Source of the DNA: Sulfurisoma sp963709555
Lineage (GTDB): Bacteria; Pseudomonadota; Gammaproteobacteria; Burkholderiales; Rhodocyclaceae
Assembly (NCBI GenBank): GCA_963709555.1
Contig: CAVPWR010000002.1
Coordinates: forward strand, 124,001 to 188,000
Length of the DNA stretch: 64,000 nt
Direction of reading: 5' to 3'
Part shown: piece by piece, positions 12,256 through 20,430 of the stretch
Position numbering within the stretch: the first letter of the stretch is position 1
How the letters are laid out: each line of letters opens with the position of its first letter
Made by a program: the position numbers and the translations under genes
The notes under the pieces: model-generated
Told to the model about the DNA's origin: nothing
Databases searched by the model: none
The model's input: the letters and a program-made list of their open reading frames with translations, nothing else

Positions 12256-13504
12256 ATGGACAGCAAATCGGGATTCAATCGCCGCGACTTTCTGCTCGCC
12301 TCGGCGGGCGCAGGGATGATGGCCATGGTGCCGCCGGGTGTTCGCAGCGGGGCGTGGGCCGCCGGCTCGGACGCGCCGGAGAAGAAGGAAGTACGCATCG
12401 GCTTCATTCCGCTCACCGACTGCTCGTCGGTGGTGATGGCCGCGGTGCAGAAGTTCGACGAGAAGTACGGCATCAAGATCATCCCGACCAAGGAAGCCTC
12501 GTGGGCATCGGTGCGCGACAAGCTGGTGAACGGCGAGCTCGACGCCGCCCACGTGCTCTACGGCCTGGTCTATGGCGTGCAGATGGGCATCGGCGGGCCG
12601 AAGAAGGACATGGCGGTGCTGATGACGCTGAACAACAACGGCCAGGCCATCACGCTCTCCAACCAGCTCAAGGACAAGGGCGCGACCGACGGCGCCTCGC
12701 TGGCCAAGCTGGTGGCGAAGAAGGAGCGCGAATACACCTTCGCCCAGACCTTCCCCACCGGCACCCACGCCATGTGGCTGTACTACTGGCTGGCCAGTCA
12801 TGGCATCAACCCCTTCAAGGACGTCAAGAACATCATCGTGCCGCCGCCGCAGATGGTGGCCAACATGCGCGTCGGCAACATGGACGGCTTCTGCGTCGGC
12901 GAGCCCTGGAACAACCGCGCGATCGTCGACAACATCGGCTTCACCGCCGTCACCACGCAGGACATCTGGGTCGACCATCCGGAGAAGGTGCTGGGCACCA
13001 CCGCCGACTTCGTGGCGAAGAACCCGAACACCGCGCGCGCCATGACGGCGGCGATCCTCGACGCCGGCAAGTGGATCGACGCCTCGCTCGCCAACCGCCG
13101 AAGACGGCCGAGACCGTGGCGCAACAAGTCCTACGTCAACACCGACATCGACGTCGATCGTCGACCGCATGCTCGGCCGCTACGACAACGGCCTGCGGCA
13201 AGAAGCTGGGACGACAAGAACGCCATGAAGTTCTTCAACGACGGCGCGGTGAACTTCCCCTACCTCTCGGACGGCATGTGGTTCATGACCCAGCACAAGC
13301 GCTGGGGCCTGCTCAAGGACGACCCCGACTACCTGGCCGTGGCGAAGAAGGTCAACCGCATCGACATCTACAAGCAGGCCGCCGCCGCCGCCAGGCGTGG
13401 CGCTGCCGAAGAGCGACATGCGCACGCACAAGCTGATCGACGGCACGGTGTGGGACGGCAAGGACCCGAAGAAATACGCCGCCAGCTTCAAGATCAAGGC
13501 TTGA
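12256..13504 (+). CDS. nrtA: Nitrate ABC transporter substrate-binding protein (several indels)
   Basis: The product belongs to the NrtA/CmpA family of periplasmic nitrate-binding proteins. It begins with a Tat-type signal (NRRDFLLASAGAG) and shows VRIGFIPLTDCSSVVMA and VGEPWNNRAIVD. The start follows AAGGAG at 12244-12249. The body is continuous to about 13090. From there to 13220 the expected KKTAETVAQKSYVNTDIDVIVDR region is broken by several indels, and another shift near 13395 hides the true ending KYAASFKIKA before the TGA at 13502. Expression is predicted to need NtrC and NasT. The Tat signal argues it is the transporter protein and not the cytoplasmic sensor NasS. Confidence 0.85.
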
Positions 13505-13526
13505 TCATTCACAGGAGAGCATCGTC

Positions 13527-13940
13527 ATGAGTCCCGAAAAAATCGCACTGGTTCGCAGCAGCTGGCAGAAAGTCCTCCCGATCAAGGACACCGCGGCCAC
13601 TTTGTTCTACGGCCGGCTGTTCGAACTCGATCCGTCGCTGCGCCCCATGTTCAAGGGCGACATGGCCGAGCAGGGCCGCAAGCTAATGACCATGATCAAC
13701 ATGGTCGTCAGCAGCCTCGACAACCTGGCCCCCCTGCTCGAGAACATCCAGAACCTCGGACGCCGGCATGTCGATTATGGCGTGACCGAGGCGCACTACG
13801 ACACCGTCGGCAGCGCCCTGTTGTGGACGCTGGAACAGGGCCTCGGCGAACAGTTCACCCCGGCCGTCAAGGGTGCCTGGACGGACGCCTACGGCACGCT
13901 GGCCTCGGTCATGAAAGAGGCTGCTTACGTTCCGGCATGA
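13527..13940 (+). CDS. Single-domain bacterial haemoglobin
   Basis: The 137-residue product is a globin of the Vitreoscilla/flavohaemoglobin head type, without a reductase domain. Phe42 matches position CD1, Gln49 matches E7, and His81 (GRRHVDYG) is the proximal haem ligand. The start follows AGGAGA. The gene lies between the binding-protein and permease genes of the nitrate transporter, in the same direction, 22 bases after nrtA. A role in binding or oxidising nitric oxide formed during nitrite reduction is a reasonable inference from this position; oxygen delivery is the alternative. Confidence 0.9.
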   Translation: MSPEKIALVRSSWQKVLPIKDTAATLFYGRLFELDPSLRPMFKGDMAEQGRKLMTMINMVVSSLDNLAPLLENIQNLGRRHVDYGVTEAHYDTVGSALLWTLEQGLGEQFTPAVKGAWTDAYGTLASVMKEAAYVPA

Positions 13941-13993
13941 ATAAGCGACCGCCCGGCTCACCGCTGGACAACCGCAATGAACAGGAGAATGCA

Positions 13994-14901
13994 ATGAGTA
14001 CCGTTGTCGCATTGAAGACCGGGGCACCACCGGGCAGCCCCAGGCCCGCGCCGGCACCCGTGGTCGCCATGCCGCCGGCCGCCGAGAAAGTCGGCGCTGG
14101 CGAGACGGCGCCACGGCGCAGCGAGGCGCTGCGCGATTTCCTCAGGCAGGCCATCCCGCCGCTGTTCGGCTTCGGCCTGCTGCTGGGCATCTGGGCGCTG
14201 GTGGCGATGAAGACTGCCAGCCATCCCCGGCCCGGGCCACACCTGGGACGCGGCGGTGAAGCTGTTCGCCGACCCGTTCTACAGCAACGGCCCCAACGAC
14301 CAGGGCATCGGCTGGAACGTGCTGGCCTCGCTGCAGCGCGTCGGCATCGGCTTCGGCGTGGCGGCGGCCATCGGCATCCCCATGGGTTTCCTGCTCGGCC
14401 GCTTCACCTTCATGAACCGCATGCTCGACCCGATCATCAGCGCTGCTGCGCCCGGTCAGCCCGCTGGCCTGGCTGCCGATCGGCCTGCTGGTGTTCAAGA
14501 AGGCCGACCCGGCCGCGACCTGGACCATCTTCATCTGCTCCATCTGGCCGATGATCCTCAACACCGCCGAGGGCGTGCGCCGCGTGCCGCAGGACTACCT
14601 CAACGTCGCCCGCGTGCTCGGCCTGCCCGAGACCAAAGTGATCACCAAGATCCTCTTTCCCGCGGTGCTGCCCTACATGCTCACCGGCATCCGCCTCTCG
14701 ATCGGCACGGCCTGGCTGGTGATCGTCGCCGCGGAAATGCTCACCGGCGGCGTCGGCATCGGCTTCTGGGTGTGGGACGAATGGAACAACCTCAAGGTCG
14801 AGCACATCGTCATCGCCATCTTCGTCATCGGCATTGTCGGCCTGATCCTCGAACAGATGCTGCTGTTCCTGGCGAAGCGCTTCAGCTACGAAACGCGGTG
14901 A
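13994..14901 (+). CDS. nrtB: Nitrate ABC transporter permease (two frameshifts)
   Basis: An N-terminal cytoplasmic stretch rich in Pro and Ala (about 45 residues) precedes transmembrane helices (LFGFGLLLGIWALVAM, VGIGFGVAAAIGIPMGFLLG and others). The EAA-type loop reads EGVRRVPQDYLNVARVLGLPE and contacts the ATPase. Frame shifts occur at about 14220-14250 (near CCCGGG) and at 14440, where ATCATCAGCGCTG has probably lost bases from a homolog reading ...ALLRPVSPLAWLPIG. The start ATG follows AGGAGA. The N-terminal extension contains a copy of the dispersed repeat, encoding EKVGAGETA. Confidence 0.85.
14085..14109 (+). repeat. Dispersed 25-nt repeat, copy 3
   Basis: GAAAGTCGGCGCTGGCG followed by AGACGGCG, within the N-terminal extension of nrtB, in frame. 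Confidence 0.8.
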
Positions 14902-14914
14902 TCGGGAGAACATC

Positions 14915-15706
14915 ATGAACGCACTCGTAAAAATCGAAAAAGTCGGCCAGTCCTTCAACACCAAGAGCGGCCGCTTCACTGCGCTGCGCGACATCGACCT
15001 CGAAATCAGCAAGGGCGAAGTGGTCTCGCTGATCGGCCACTCCGGCTGCGGCAAGAGCACGCTGCTCAACCTCATCGCCGGCCTCACGCTGCCTTCAACG
15101 GGCGTGCTGCTGTGCGAGGAGCGCGAGATTCCCGGCCCGGGGCCGGAGCGCGCCGTGGTATTCCAGAACCATTCGCTGCTGCCGTGGATGACCTGCTTCG
15201 AAAACGTCATGCTCGGCGTCGAGCAGGTGTTCGGCCGCAAGGAGGGCAAGGCGAAGCTGAAGTCACGCGTCGAGGATGCGCTGGCGATGGTGCATATGGA
15301 GCACGCCATGCACAAGTATCCGCACGAGATCTCCGGCGGCATGAAGCAGCGCATCGGCATCGCCCGCGCCTTCGCCATGGAACCGAAGATCCTCTTGATG
15401 GACGAGCCCTTCGGCGCGCTCGACGCCCTGACCCGCGCCGCGCTGCAGGACGAGCTCAACGGCGTCATGGCCAAGACCGGCGCCACGGTGGTGATGGTCA
15501 CCCACGACGTCGACGAGGCGGTGCTGCTGTCCGATCGCATCGTGATGATGACCAACGGCCCGGCCGCGACCATCGGCGAGATCCTCGAAGTGAAACTCGA
15601 CCGTCCGCGCGACCGCCTGGTGCTGGCGCACGACCCCGCCTTCGCCGAATACCGCGCGGCGGTGGTCGAGTTCCTCTACCGCAAGCAACTGAAAAAGGCT
15701 GCCTGA
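14915..15706 (+). CDS. nrtC: Nitrate ABC transporter ATPase
   Basis: A 263-residue ABC ATPase with Walker A GHSGCGKST, signature SGGMKQR, Walker B ILLMDEPFGALD and the switch His in VTHDVDEA. It has the short NrtD/CmpD form without the solute-binding-like C-terminal domain of cyanobacterial NrtC. It starts 13 bases after nrtB and ends three bases before nirB, so it is cotranscribed. With NrtA and NrtB it makes a high-affinity nitrate/nitrite uptake system. Confidence 0.93.
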   Translation: MNALVKIEKVGQSFNTKSGRFTALRDIDLEISKGEVVSLIGHSGCGKSTLLNLIAGLTLPSTGVLLCEEREIPGPGPERAVVFQNHSLLPWMTCFENVMLGVEQVFGRKEGKAKLKSRVEDALAMVHMEHAMHKYPHEISGGMKQRIGIARAFAMEPKILLMDEPFGALDALTRAALQDELNGVMAKTGATVVMVTHDVDEAVLLSDRIVMMTNGPAATIGEILEVKLDRPRDRLVLAHDPAFAEYRAAVVEFLYRKQLKKAA

Positions 15707-15708
15707 AC

Positions 15709-18156
15709 ATGAAGAAATTGAAGCTCGTGATGATCGGCAACGGCATGGCCGGCTGCCGCACGCTCGAGGAACTGCTCAAGCTCGCGCCGGACATGTACGA
15801 CATCACCGTGTTCGGCGCCGAACCGCATCCCAACTACAACCGCATCCTGCTCTCGCCGGTGCTGGCGGGCGAGATGACGCTGCCCGACATCGTGCTCAAC
15901 GACCTCCGCTGGTACGAAGCCAACGGCATCACCCTGCACGCCGGCAAGACGGTGACGCGCATCGACCGCGCCCGGCGCAAGGTCATCGCCGCCGACGGCA
16001 CCGAGGCCGAGTACGACCGCCTGCTGCTGGCCACCGGCTCCTCGCCCTTCATCCTGCCCGTTCCCGGCAAGGACCTGCCGGGGGTGATCGCCTACCGCGA
16101 CATCGCCGACACCGAGGCGATGATCGATGCCGCCCAGCACCACAAGCACGCGGTAGTGATCGGCGCCGGCCTGCTCGGCCTCGAAGCCGCCAACGGCTTG
16201 AAGCTGCGCGGCATGGATGTGACCGTGGTGCACCTGGCCGACTGGATCATGGAGCGCCAGCTCGACAAGACCGCTGCCGACCTGCTGCAGAAGTCGCTCG
16301 AGGCCAAGGGCCTCAAGTTCCTGCTCGGCAAGCAGACCGCCGAGCTGGTCGGTGGCGAGAGCGGCCGCGTCGCGGCGATCAAGTTCAAGGACGGCGAAGC
16401 CATTCCCGCCGAACTGGTGGTGATGGCCGTCGGCATCCGCCCCAGCACCAAGCTGGCGGAAAGCGCCGGCATCCATTGCGATCGCGGCATCGTGGTCAAC
16501 GACACGCTGCAGACCTACGATCCGAAAGTCTACGCCGTCGGCGAGTGCGTCGCCCACCGCGGCATCGCCTATGGCCTGGTCGCGCCGCTGTTCGAGCAGG
16601 CCAAGGTCTGCGCCAACCATCTCGCCATGCACGGCATCGGCCGCTATCAGGGCTCGGTCACATCGACCAAGCTCAAGGTCACCGGCATCGACGTGTTCTC
16701 GGCCGGCGACTTCATGGGTGGCGCGGATTTCGACGAGATCGTGCTGCACGACCCGGCCGGCGGCGTTTACAAGAAGCTGGTGGTGAAGGACGACCTGCTG
16801 GTCGGCGCCGTGCTCTACGGCGACACCGCCGACGGCGCCTGGTACTTCCAGCTGCTGAAGGACAAGCAGAACGTCGCCGAGATCCGCGACCACCTGATGT
16901 TCGGATCGAACCACGTCGGCGACGTCGGCCATGCCGGACAATCGAAGGCCGCAGCGATGCCCGACAGCGCCGAGGTCTGCGGCTGCAACGGCGTGTGCAA
17001 GGGCGACATCGTCAAGGCTATCAAGACCCACGGCTTGTTCACCATCGATGACGTGAGGAAGCACACCAAGGCCTCGTCGTCGTGCGGCTCCTGCACCGGG
17101 CTGGTCGAGCAGATCCTCGCCTCCACCGTCGGCGGCGCCTACCAGCCGGCCTCGACCACCGACAAGCCGATGTGCGGCTGCACCGAGCACACCCACGGCG
17201 CCGTGCGCGCCGCCATCCGCGAACAGCATCTGCTTACCATCCCCGAAGTCATGCACCGGCTCGATTGGAAGACGCCCAACGGCTGCGCCAGCTGCCGCCC
17301 CGCGCTCAACTACTACCTGATCTCGACTTGGCCGGGCGAGGCGAAGGACGATCCGCAAAGCCGTTTCATCAACGAGCGCGCCCACGCCAACATCCAGCGC
17401 GACGGCACCTACAGCGTGGTGCCACGCATGTGGGGCGGCCTCACCACGCCGGCCGAGCTGCGCGTGATCGCCGACGTGGCCGAGAAATTCCAGGTGCCGA
17501 CGGTGAAGATGACCGGCGGCGCGCGCATCGACCTGCTGGGCATTCCCAAGGACAAGCTGCCCGAGGTCTGGGCCGACCTCGGCAAGGGCGGCCTGGTGTC
17601 GGGCCATGCCTACGGCAAGTCGATCCGCACGGTGAAGACCTGCGTCGGCGCCGAGCACTGCCGCTTCGGCACCCAACTCTCAATGAGCATGGGCGTCAAG
17701 CTGGAGAAGATGCTGTTCGGCATGTGGGCGCCGCACAAGGTGAAACTTGCCGTCAGTGGTTGTCCGCGGAACTGCGCCGAGGCCGGCATCAAGGACGTCG
17801 GCGTGATCGGCGTCGATTCCGGCTACGAGCTCTATGTCGCCGGCAACGGCGGCATCAAGACCGAAGTCGCTATGTTCCTGTGCAAGGTGAAGACGGACGA
17901 CGAGGTCATGGAATACTCGGCCGCCTTTCTCCAGCTCTACCGCGAGGAGGCCTATTACCTCGAGCGCACCTGTCACTACGTCGCCCGCGTCGGCCTCGAA
18001 CATGTCAAGAAGATCGTGGTCGAGGACGCGGCGCGGCGCAAGGAACTGCACGAGCGCCTGTTGTTCGCGCTGCAGGATTACGAAGACCCGTGGGGCGAGG
18101 CGGTGGCGAAGCCGGTCAAGCGGCGCGAATATCAAATTCTGGAGGTGGTCGCATGA
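15709..18156 (+). CDS. nirB: Assimilatory nitrite reductase, large subunit
   Basis: The 815-residue product has the NirB order: two FAD/NAD(P)H-binding Rossmann motifs (MIGNGMAGCRTLEEL; AVVIGAGLLGLEAANGL), a BFD-like [2Fe-2S] region with CGCNGVCKGD and CGSCTGLV, then the sirohaem/[4Fe-4S] domain with CVGAEHCRFG and SGCPRNCAEAG. It reduces nitrite to ammonium with six electrons from NAD(P)H in the cytoplasm. The frame is intact. It follows the nrtC stop by two bases and its own TGA overlaps an ATG of a short frame leading to nirD. Confidence 0.95.
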   Translation: MKKLKLVMIGNGMAGCRTLEELLKLAPDMYDITVFGAEPHPNYNRILLSPVLAGEMTLPDIVLNDLRWYEANGITLHAGKTVTRIDRARRKVIAADGTEAEYDRLLLATGSSPFILPVPGKDLPGVIAYRDIADTEAMIDAAQHHKHAVVIGAGLLGLEAANGLKLRGMDVTVVHLADWIMERQLDKTAADLLQKSLEAKGLKFLLGKQTAELVGGESGRVAAIKFKDGEAIPAELVVMAVGIRPSTKLAESAGIHCDRGIVVNDTLQTYDPKVYAVGECVAHRGIAYGLVAPLFEQAKVCANHLAMHGIGRYQGSVTSTKLKVTGIDVFSAGDFMGGADFDEIVLHDPAGGVYKKLVVKDDLLVGAVLYGDTADGAWYFQLLKDKQNVAEIRDHLMFGSNHVGDVGHAGQSKAAAMPDSAEVCGCNGVCKGDIVKAIKTHGLFTIDDVRKHTKASSSCGSCTGLVEQILASTVGGAYQPASTTDKPMCGCTEHTHGAVRAAIREQHLLTIPEVMHRLDWKTPNGCASCRPALNYYLISTWPGEAKDDPQSRFINERAHANIQRDGTYSVVPRMWGGLTTPAELRVIADVAEKFQVPTVKMTGGARIDLLGIPKDKLPEVWADLGKGGLVSGHAYGKSIRTVKTCVGAEHCRFGTQLSMSMGVKLEKMLFGMWAPHKVKLAVSGCPRNCAEAGIKDVGVIGVDSGYELYVAGNGGIKTEVAMFLCKVKTDDEVMEYSAAFLQLYREEAYYLERTCHYVARVGLEHVKKIVVEDAARRKELHERLLFALQDYEDPWGEAVAKPVKRREYQILEVVA

Positions 18157-18269
18157 GCAGTAAGCAGGGGCCCCGCCTCAAGGCGGGGAAGCGCACGCCC
18201 GCGAATGCGAACCGAATCGCCGACACCTCGGCACATGACAATTGGACGATGGATAAGGAGGCGATGTAA
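18153..18269 (+). CDS. Possible 38-residue ORF bridging nirB and nirD
   Basis: An ATG overlaps the nirB stop (ATGA) and the frame ends in TAATG, overlapping the nirD start, so it is coupled on both sides. The product (MSSKQGPRLKAGKRT...) has no recognised domain. The DNA includes a perfect hairpin CCCCGCCT-CA-AGGCGGGG (18171-18188), so it may simply be a repeat inserted between the two cistrons. Confidence 0.25.
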   Translation: MSSKQGPRLKAGKRTPANANRIADTSAHDNWTMDKEAM

Positions 18270-18577
18270 TGAGCGACTGGAAGAAACTCTGCGCGCTCGA
18301 CGAGATTCCCCAACAGGGCAGCCGCGTGGTCAAGTCGGCCAAGGGTGACATCGCGGTGTTCCGCACCGCGACCGACGAGATCTTCGCGCTGCACGACAAG
18401 TGCCCGCACAAGGGCGGCCCGCTGTCGCAGGGCATCGTCGCCGGCAAGGTCGTCACCTGCCCGATGCACGCTGGAAGATCCAGCTCGAGAACGGCGAGGC
18501 CGTTGCCCCGACAAGGGCTGAGCAAGTCGTTCGCGGTGAAGCTTGAAGGCGGTGAGGTCTGGCTGAAGCTCGGCTGA
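18269..18577 (+). CDS. nirD: Nitrite reductase small subunit, Rieske type (two compensating indels)
   Basis: The product is the NirD partner of NirB. The first Rieske pair is CPHKGGPLSQG and the second begins CPMH, so cluster ligands are present, unlike enteric NirD. Between CPMH and SKSFAVKLEGGEVWLKLG the translation (AGRSSSRTARPLPRQGL) is out of frame; shifting it gives WKIQLENGEAVAP, the expected sequence. Two indels near 18470 and 18520 cancel, leaving the frame open but about 17 residues wrong. The start follows GGAGG at 18257-18261. Confidence 0.85.
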   Translation: MSDWKKLCALDEIPQQGSRVVKSAKGDIAVFRTATDEIFALHDKCPHKGGPLSQGIVAGKVVTCPMHAGRSSSRTARPLPRQGLSKSFAVKLEGGEVWLKLG

Positions 18578-18631
18578 GGACCGGCTGGCATCCGCATCAT
18601 CTTGGAACTTCCAGACCGTCGCCAGGCCTTA

Positions 18632-18662
18632 TTTGTTACAATGAACTACATTTGTAGCAATG
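18632..18662 (+). promoter_or_regulatory. Direct-repeat operator ahead of the toxin-antitoxin pair
   Basis: TTTGTTACAATG (18632-18643) and TTTGTAGCAATG (18651-18662) are 12-base direct repeats with two differences, 19 bases apart and just upstream of the antitoxin ribosome site AAGGAG. This spacing (about two helical turns) suits autorepression by the antitoxin. Confidence 0.5.
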
Positions 18663-18675
18663 TAAGGAGTTTGCG

Positions 18676-18900
18676 ATGGGCGCCCCGGTCCGTATCGACG
18701 ACATGCTTTATGAAGAGGCCAAGGTAGCGGCCAGGGGCGAGTTTCGCACCATCGCCGGTCAGCTGGAATTCTGGGCTCGCCTCGGCAAGGCGGCGCTCGA
18801 CAATCCAGACCTGCCTGTCAACTTCGTGGTGGAGTTGCTCAAGGCCCGCCAGGAGCCCAAGGAAAGCCTGACCGAATTCAAGCCGCAGCGTCGTGGCTGA
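18676..18900 (+). CDS. ParD-like antitoxin
   Basis: The 74-residue product starts APVRIDDMLYEEAKVAAR, a ribbon-helix-helix-like N-terminus, followed by FRTIAGQLEFWARLGKAAL, typical of the ParD-like antitoxin family (DUF3423 group). Its C-terminal tail would wrap the toxin. The stop overlaps the GTG start of the next gene by eight bases, as is usual for such pairs. Confidence 0.8.
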   Translation: MGAPVRIDDMLYEEAKVAARGEFRTIAGQLEFWARLGKAALDNPDLPVNFVVELLKARQEPKESLTEFKPQRRG

Positions 18901-19171
18901 AGTCCGGATCTTCCAGACGAAGGTCTTCGAGCGCGCCTACAAGCGCCTGCACGACAACCAGCGGCAGGCGGTCAACAGCGCCGTCGATGCCATCGTTGCC
19001 GATCCATCCGTGGGCGAACCCAAAAAAGGCGATCTGGCGGGAGTGCATGTATACAAGTTCGAGTGCGTCCGGCAGCAATTCCTGCTCGCCTACGAATTCG
19101 ATCCGAAAACCCGAACCCTTCTCCTAGTCGGCACCCACGAGAATTTCTATCGCGACCTGAAGCGCGGCTGA
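18893..19171 (+). CDS. RelE/ParE-type toxin
   Basis: The 92-residue product (VFERAYKRLHDNQRQAVNSAV ... YKFECVRQQFLLAYEFDPKTRTLLLVGTHENFYRDLKR) has the RelE/ParE fold pattern, including the late GTHENFYRDLK strand and helix. The family includes ribosome-dependent mRNA interferases and gyrase poisons; sequence alone does not say which. It starts at GTG inside the antitoxin gene. The pair separates nirBD from nasA. Confidence 0.82.
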   Translation: MAEVRIFQTKVFERAYKRLHDNQRQAVNSAVDAIVADPSVGEPKKGDLAGVHVYKFECVRQQFLLAYEFDPKTRTLLLVGTHENFYRDLKRG

Positions 19172-19173
19172 AA

Positions 19174-20346
19174 TCAGCCGGCTGCCCACTGTGCGGTGGC
19201 GATGCCTTCCCCGAGATCGGCCTCGACCAGCCGGCGCCTGACTTCCAGCAACTGCTCGATCAGCGCCGGCTCGGCGCGGCCGTAGGCGTCGGCATCCGGC
19301 GTGCGCTTGACCACCACGCCGAGCAGCTCGGTGATTGCATTGCCGATCGAGTTCTGGCTGATGGTGACGATCAACTGGCCCTGGTCGTTGCGGTAGATCA
19401 GCTGCTTGAAGGCGGGCTGCCAGCGGATGGCGTTGGCGTATTTGGCATCCTTGATACAGCGGTCGCGCACCATCTTCGCCGCCTTGAGGAAGTCATTGTT
19501 GAACAGCAGCTTTTCCTCGACGAGTTCCGGGAAATTGATGTCGCGCGGCAGCGGCGCATTGCGCGTGCTGACCTGGGTGAAGAAGGTGCGGTAGAAGTCG
19601 ATGAAGCCCTTGAGGATGGCGTCGTATTCCTTCCAGAAGCGCACTTCCCTCAACGCCGCCATTCCACCACCTGCGCCCTGCACACCCCAGCTCGGCAGGC
19701 CCTGCGGGTAGCCGGTCAGCGCCAGGCGGCAGGCGCCCGATTCGCAGGGCTTGAGGATCCTGAGGTCGAGACCGTCGAAGAAATTACGATAGACCTCGCG
19801 CATATGGGCCTGGAACAACGAGTGCTGGCCGCCGTCGGTGAGGTTGGGATTGTTGAGGTCGGCCAGCGGCGCGGCGGCCAGCGCCGGCTTGTCGAAGACG
19901 ATGAAGTGGTTGTGCAGCATGCGGATGCTCGGCACGCCGGGCGAGGTCAGCGGCCAGGTGGCGTCGAGGCTGGCTTCGCCGGCGAGCACGAGGTGGGCAT
20001 CGGGATCCGGGTACTTCTCCAGCATGAACTCGATGATGATCTGGTTCATGCGGTTCCAGATGGCCTTCACCGGCGCCGGCACCTGGGTGCGGCGCACCGG
20101 CCGGCCCAGCGGGTCGAGGATGCTCTGCGAGGTGTTGTAGATGATCGAGGCGTCGAAGACGTTGCTGTGGCCGAGCGCCTTGCGGTAGAGCAGCAGGCCT
20201 TCGGGGTTGGCGAGCAGGCCGTTGTTGTGGACGAGGTCGTTGAGGTTCTCGGTGCTGTTGAAGAATTCGTTGGGCTTCATGCCCTCCGGCACGTCGAGCG
20301 GAATGGGGCGGAAGGGGGTGACGATCTCGCGGGGACCGGACTGCAT
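19174..20346 (-). CDS. Conserved-looking protein of unknown function
   Basis: An intact frame of 390 residues from MQSGPREIV (GAGG lies nine bases upstream; an upstream ATG at 20391 is less likely). I do not recognise the family. Visible features are no signal peptide or membrane helix, a compact globular composition, and histidine-containing segments LVHNNGLL and RMLHNHFIVFDK. It is convergent with the toxin gene and tandem with nasA downstream of nasA's stop, with 84 bases between. It could be a late cistron of the nasA transcript. Confidence 0.7.
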   Translation of the reverse strand: MQSGPREIVTPFRPIPLDVPEGMKPNEFFNSTENLNDLVHNNGLLANPEGLLLYRKALGHSNVFDASIIYNTSQSILDPLGRPVRRTQVPAPVKAIWNRMNQIIIEFMLEKYPDPDAHLVLAGEASLDATWPLTSPGVPSIRMLHNHFIVFDKPALAAAPLADLNNPNLTDGGQHSLFQAHMREVYRNFFDGLDLRILKPCESGACRLALTGYPQGLPSWGVQGAGGGMAALREVRFWKEYDAILKGFIDFYRTFFTQVSTRNAPLPRDINFPELVEEKLLFNNDFLKAAKMVRDRCIKDAKYANAIRWQPAFKQLIYRNDQGQLIVTISQNSIGNAITELLGVVVKRTPDADAYGRAEPALIEQLLEVRRRLVEADLGEGIATAQWAAG

Positions 20347-20430
20347 GGGCGTGACCTCGGGCGAAGGGCAATGAAGGGAGCGCCCGATCATACCGGCGCC
20401 GCACGTGACGCGGAATGATTCAGGTCAAGG

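Noticed and set aside
15676..17676. A 666-codon minus-strand frame over nirB
   Set aside because: Shadow of nirB; no ribosome site or domain.
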